Source: Corynebacterium mastitidis DSM 44356 (GTDB lineage: Bacteria > Actinomycetota > Actinomycetes > Mycobacteriales > Mycobacteriaceae). Taken from it: a stretch of DNA of 64,000 nucleotides. The stretch is from assembly GCF_000375365.1 (NCBI RefSeq), contig NZ_AQXB01000006.1:150771-214770 (forward strand). The letters run 5' to 3'. Each line of letters starts with the position of its first letter. The first letter of the stretch is position 1. The notes beneath the pieces were generated by a model. That model saw only the letters and a program-made list of their open reading frames with translations, was not told the origin of the DNA and did not search any database. Below are positions 61,861-64,000 of this stretch, in pieces. The position numbers and the translations under genes were made by a program.

Positions 61861-61976
61861 CAACTATCCTTCCTCAGCGCGCCCTGCAAAAGATCGTGAG
61901 CCTCTTCCAAAACGTCCGCGGTGTTTCCCTGGTCGAGTATCCTATCCAGCTCCTCCCGCAGCTCCTCCGGACTCAT
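61860..61976 (-). CDS. 38-residue conserved operon peptide, function unknown
   Basis: The peptide MSPEELREELDRILDQG followed by NTADVLEEAHDLLQGALRKD is acidic and predicted helical. Its ATG overlaps the HAD-gene stop (ATGA), and its stop overlaps the tlyA start (TGATG), so it bridges the two by coupled translation. Such short proteins between these genes occur in other corynebacteria; no function is recognised. Confidence 0.65.
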   Translation of the reverse strand: MSPEELREELDRILDQGNTADVLEEAHDLLQGALRKDS

Positions 61977-62878
61977 AGGCCCCGGACCTCGGAGAAGGGG
62001 GCCTCCCAGGCCAGCGGAAGCGCCGCGAGCAGCCCCTGGTGCGCAGGCCCCTCCACGACGATCGCGTCGCCGTCCCGATAGGCCCGCGCCCCCTCCCGGG
62101 GGCCGGGGCGAAGAGCCTCCGGCTCCATGTGCAGTCCCCCCAGATCCTCCGCCACGTAGGTGGGGCGGTGCTCCGGGGGCGCCGTGAGCAGATCCCACGC
62201 CGTGGAAACGCCCGTGAGCACGTGCAGCGTGTCCATCCCCGCCGCCACGCCCCCGGCGATGTCCGTGTCCAGGCGATCCCCGATCACCAGGGGCCGCTCC
62301 GCGCCCCGGGCCGCCTGCTCGAACATCCTGGTCTCCGGCTTTCCCGCGGCCACCGCGCGCACCCCGGTGGCCGACTCCACCGCCGCCACCATGGAGCCGT
62401 TGCCCACCATCAGGCCGCGCTCCGAGGGCAGGGAGGTATCCCGGTTGGAGGCGATATAGCGCGCACCGGCGCGAATGGCCAGCGCCGCCTCCGAGAGCTG
62501 GCGCCACCCGGTCTCCGGGCTGTGCCCGTGCAGCACAAAGTCCGGGCGCTCGTCCGCGCTCTCGACCACCCGCAGCCCGGCCTCCCGGGCCAGGCGACGG
62601 AAGGAATCCGCCCCGAGAATCAGCGCGGAGGCACCCGGCTTAGTCTCCGCAGCCAGCGCCACCGCCGCCTGCGCCGAGGTCAACACGCTGCCCCGGGGAA
62701 AGCCCATGCCGGCGAGCTTGTCCTGCACCTCCTCCGGGGCCTTCGAGGCGTTATTAGTCAGGTAGATCGGATCGCACCCCCGCAGGGCCTCCGCCGCGCC
62801 CGGAATGGGAACATCCCCGTGCCACACGGTCCCGTCCAGGTCAAAGAGCAAGGCATCGTAGCGCTGGATCAGCGTCAT
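61973..62878 (-). CDS. HAD-IIA family phosphatase
   Basis: This 301-residue hydrolase has motif I DALLFDLDGTVWHGD at the N-terminus, YLTNNASKAP as motif II, a C2-type cap, and VIGDRLDTDIAGGVAAGMD as motif IV. It resembles NagD/p-nitrophenyl phosphatases acting on small phosphates, cytoplasmic. The substrate is unknown. It overlaps the TPR-like gene upstream by 4 bp. Confidence 0.88.
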   Translation of the reverse strand: MTLIQRYDALLFDLDGTVWHGDVPIPGAAEALRGCDPIYLTNNASKAPEEVQDKLAGMGFPRGSVLTSAQAAVALAAETKPGASALILGADSFRRLAREAGLRVVESADERPDFVLHGHSPETGWRQLSEAALAIRAGARYIASNRDTSLPSERGLMVGNGSMVAAVESATGVRAVAAGKPETRMFEQAARGAERPLVIGDRLDTDIAGGVAAGMDTLHVLTGVSTAWDLLTAPPEHRPTYVAEDLGGLHMEPEALRPGPREGARAYRDGDAIVVEGPAHQGLLAALPLAWEAPFSEVRGL

Positions 62879-63624
62879 TGCAGCCGCTCCTGGGCGTCAA
62901 AAAGGCCCTCCTCGTCCAGCTCCACCACGCGCTTAAACCACGCCCTGGCCTCCTCCTCTCGCCCCGCGGCCGCGAGCGCGTCCGCGTAGGCGTAGTCCAG
63001 GCGCGCCGCAGTCAAGCCCGTGGCCTCCAGGGAGGGGTTGAGCTGCTCCAGCGTGAGCACCGCGGCGTCAAACTGCTCCAGGTCCTGCCGCGCTCCGGCC
63101 AACACGATCCCCAGCTCCACCCGGGACTCCGGATCAAGCTCCGAGGCCTCCTCCGAGCGGCCGATCTCGATGGCCTTCATCGGGCGCCCCAGGCCGCGCT
63201 CGCAATCCGCCATGAGCGCCAACAGGCCCGGGCCGCCGCTCATCCGGCGCGCCGCCCGCAGCTCGGACAGCGCCTCCTTCCACTCCCCCGCGCGATAGGC
63301 CGCGATCCCGTTGGTCTCCCGCGCCACCGCCACGCGGCCCGCCCGGTTCTTCGCCGCGCGGGCGTGCCGCAGCGCCAACTGGGGGTCCTCGTCCATCAGC
63401 GTGGCCGCCATAATCATGTGCTTGGCCACGCTCTCCGCGTTCTGCTTGGACAAAACCTTGAGATCCTGCAGCACCATCGGATCGAGATCCCGAATATCCA
63501 CGTCCTCGGCAATCGCGGGCTCGTTCTCGCGCTTCTTGGCGCGCTCCTCCCGGAAGCCATAGCGCTGCGGGTTGGTGCCATTGCGGCTCCCCGCGCGCTG
63601 CGAATGCCGACGATCTCGATTCAT
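62875..63624 (-). CDS. conserved TPR-like helical-repeat protein
   Basis: This 249-residue protein begins MNRDRRHSQRAGSRNGTNPQ, a basic disordered N-terminus, followed by RDLDPMVLQDLKVLSKQNAE and tandem helical pairs of TPR type (LALRHARAAKNRAGRVAVAR, AYRAGEWKEALSELRAARR, YAYADALAAAGREEEARAWF). It is likely a protein-interaction scaffold; no enzymatic motif is seen. The ATG at 63624 is chosen because GGAAAAG precedes it and TATAGT lies 24-29 bp upstream. It is the first gene of the HAD-tlyA-nadK-recN operon. Confidence 0.75.
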   Translation of the reverse strand: MNRDRRHSQRAGSRNGTNPQRYGFREERAKKRENEPAIAEDVDIRDLDPMVLQDLKVLSKQNAESVAKHMIMAATLMDEDPQLALRHARAAKNRAGRVAVARETNGIAAYRAGEWKEALSELRAARRMSGGPGLLALMADCERGLGRPMKAIEIGRSEEASELDPESRVELGIVLAGARQDLEQFDAAVLTLEQLNPSLEATGLTAARLDYAYADALAAAGREEEARAWFKRVVELDEEGLFDAQERLQ

Positions 63625-63647
63625 GTGCTGCTTTTCCACGGGGTTCA

Positions 63648-63653
63648 CTATAC
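63648..63653 (-). promoter_or_regulatory. -10 element TATAGT for the TPR-HAD-tlyA operon
   Basis: On the minus strand TATAGT lies 24-29 bp before the ATG at 63624. It gives a short leader with GGAAAAG as ribosome-binding site. Confidence 0.5.
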
Positions 63654-63757
63654 CCGAGGGGGTGACAGTAGGATTGGTGGGTTTGGGTTGGTCCGTGCCC
63701 CCCCCTGCTGCCCCTTGCTTGGTGTGCGCCTCCGGCACGCGCACACACCTATACACA

Positions 63758-63801
63758 CAAAAAAAGGGGGGTAGGGAAACCATCACGAGTTTCCCTACCC
63801 C
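63758..63801 (-). terminator. intrinsic terminator of the rRNA operon
   Basis: The 12-bp stem GGGGTAGGGAAA (63768-63779) pairs with TTTCCCTACCCC (63790-63801). Read on the minus strand it is followed by CC and a T7 tract (63759-63765). Confidence 0.9.
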
Positions 63802-63821
63802 ACCCTTTTGATGAAGTTTTA

Positions 63822-63943
63822 GTGTTGGCGGCAACCTACTCTCCCACACCCCAACGAGTGCAGTACCATCAGCATGAAATGGGCTTAGCTACCGGGTTCG
63901 AAAAGGGACCGGGCGTTTCCCCACCACCATCAACCACCAACAC
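63822..63943 (-). rRNA. rrf: 5S ribosomal RNA
   Basis: On the minus strand the 122-nt RNA begins GTGTTGGTGGTT and ends CCGCCAACAC; these pair as helix I. Conserved interior blocks include GGGGAAACGCCCGGTCCC, TTCGAACCCGGTAGCTAAGC and GGTGTGGGAGAGTAGGT. It is the promoter-distal end of an rrn operon whose 23S lies beyond the right edge. Confidence 0.95.
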
Positions 63944-64000
63944 AACCACAACCCCACCCAAACCAGGGGGCGTGTCATGCCAGACACTGCACAGCAGACG
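63944..64000 (-). other. 23S-5S intergenic spacer (partial)
   Basis: The window ends inside the spacer between 23S and 5S rRNA. No 23S sequence is recognised in these 57 bases. Confidence 0.6.

Overview
The window is a stretch of high-G+C actinobacterial chromosome that is almost certainly from a Corynebacterium. The clearest markers are the odhI (FHA, ETTSVFR phospho-motif) - ftsR - nuclease - merR block next to secA2, the steA-steB pair, a type II NADH dehydrogenase, RbpA, the Lnt/polyprenol-phosphate-mannose synthase pair, a Cmk-Der fusion and pafA-pafB-pafC. The species cannot be fixed from the sequence alone. The two ends are a pafA cut by the left edge and a 5S rRNA (minus strand) at the right edge.

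Layout. 1-12.1 kb (+): end of the pupylation ligase pafA, its neighbours pafB/pafC, tatA/tatC, a HelY-type helicase, an M24 peptidase, a DprE2-like SDR, an isolated cobK, fxsA, lnt and ppm, ending at a bidirectional terminator facing rbpA. 12.2-19.5 kb: small conserved proteins, a YceI-like protein, a lipoprotein with acidic repeats, a decayed ATPase gene, phzF, a TDT-family channel, an MHS transporter and a cyclopropane-synthase homologue with a degraded SAM motif. 19.8-32.7 kb (+): ndh, a TPP riboswitch ahead of a ThiD-TenA fusion, an amino-acid transporter, corA, gnd, a DEAD-box helicase, two CBS/CorC membrane proteins, a conserved hypothetical and a VWA-like membrane protein. 32.7-35.1 kb (-): merR, nuclease, ftsR, odhI.

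35.1-40.15 kb is an AT-richer, gene-poor island between odhI and secA2, genes that are neighbours in C. glutamicum. It carries the C-terminal stub of a tyrosine recombinase and two similar cassettes. Each cassette encodes a secreted, signal-peptide-bearing precursor with an acidic middle and a hydrophobic C-terminal domain, followed by a small multi-spanning membrane protein. This looks like a bacteriocin/immunity or toxin/immunity arrangement, and it is the best candidate here for an undescribed system. In the second cassette the precursor gene is broken by two single-base losses, both in A5 runs where A6 is expected.

40.2-47.9 kb: secA2, an alpha/beta hydrolase, tRNA-Pro(GGG), a PHB-depolymerase-like esterase in an operon with a strikingly asymmetric ABC exporter pair, and a divergent methyltransferase. 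47.9-63.6 kb (-): a dense run of housekeeping genes for chromosome segregation and processing (cmk-der, rluB, scpB, rhodanese-like, scpA, parA, xerD), then nudix, pyrG, steB, steA, recN, nadK, tlyA, a 38-residue protein, a HAD phosphatase and a TPR-like protein. Many of these overlap by 4 bp and are probably translationally coupled. The rrn terminator and 5S rRNA close the window.

A recurring regulatory theme is a TANNNT -10 hexamer 6-8 nt upstream of an ATG/GTG with no Shine-Dalgarno. It occurs at ten genes and implies leaderless transcripts. It also decides several start codons.
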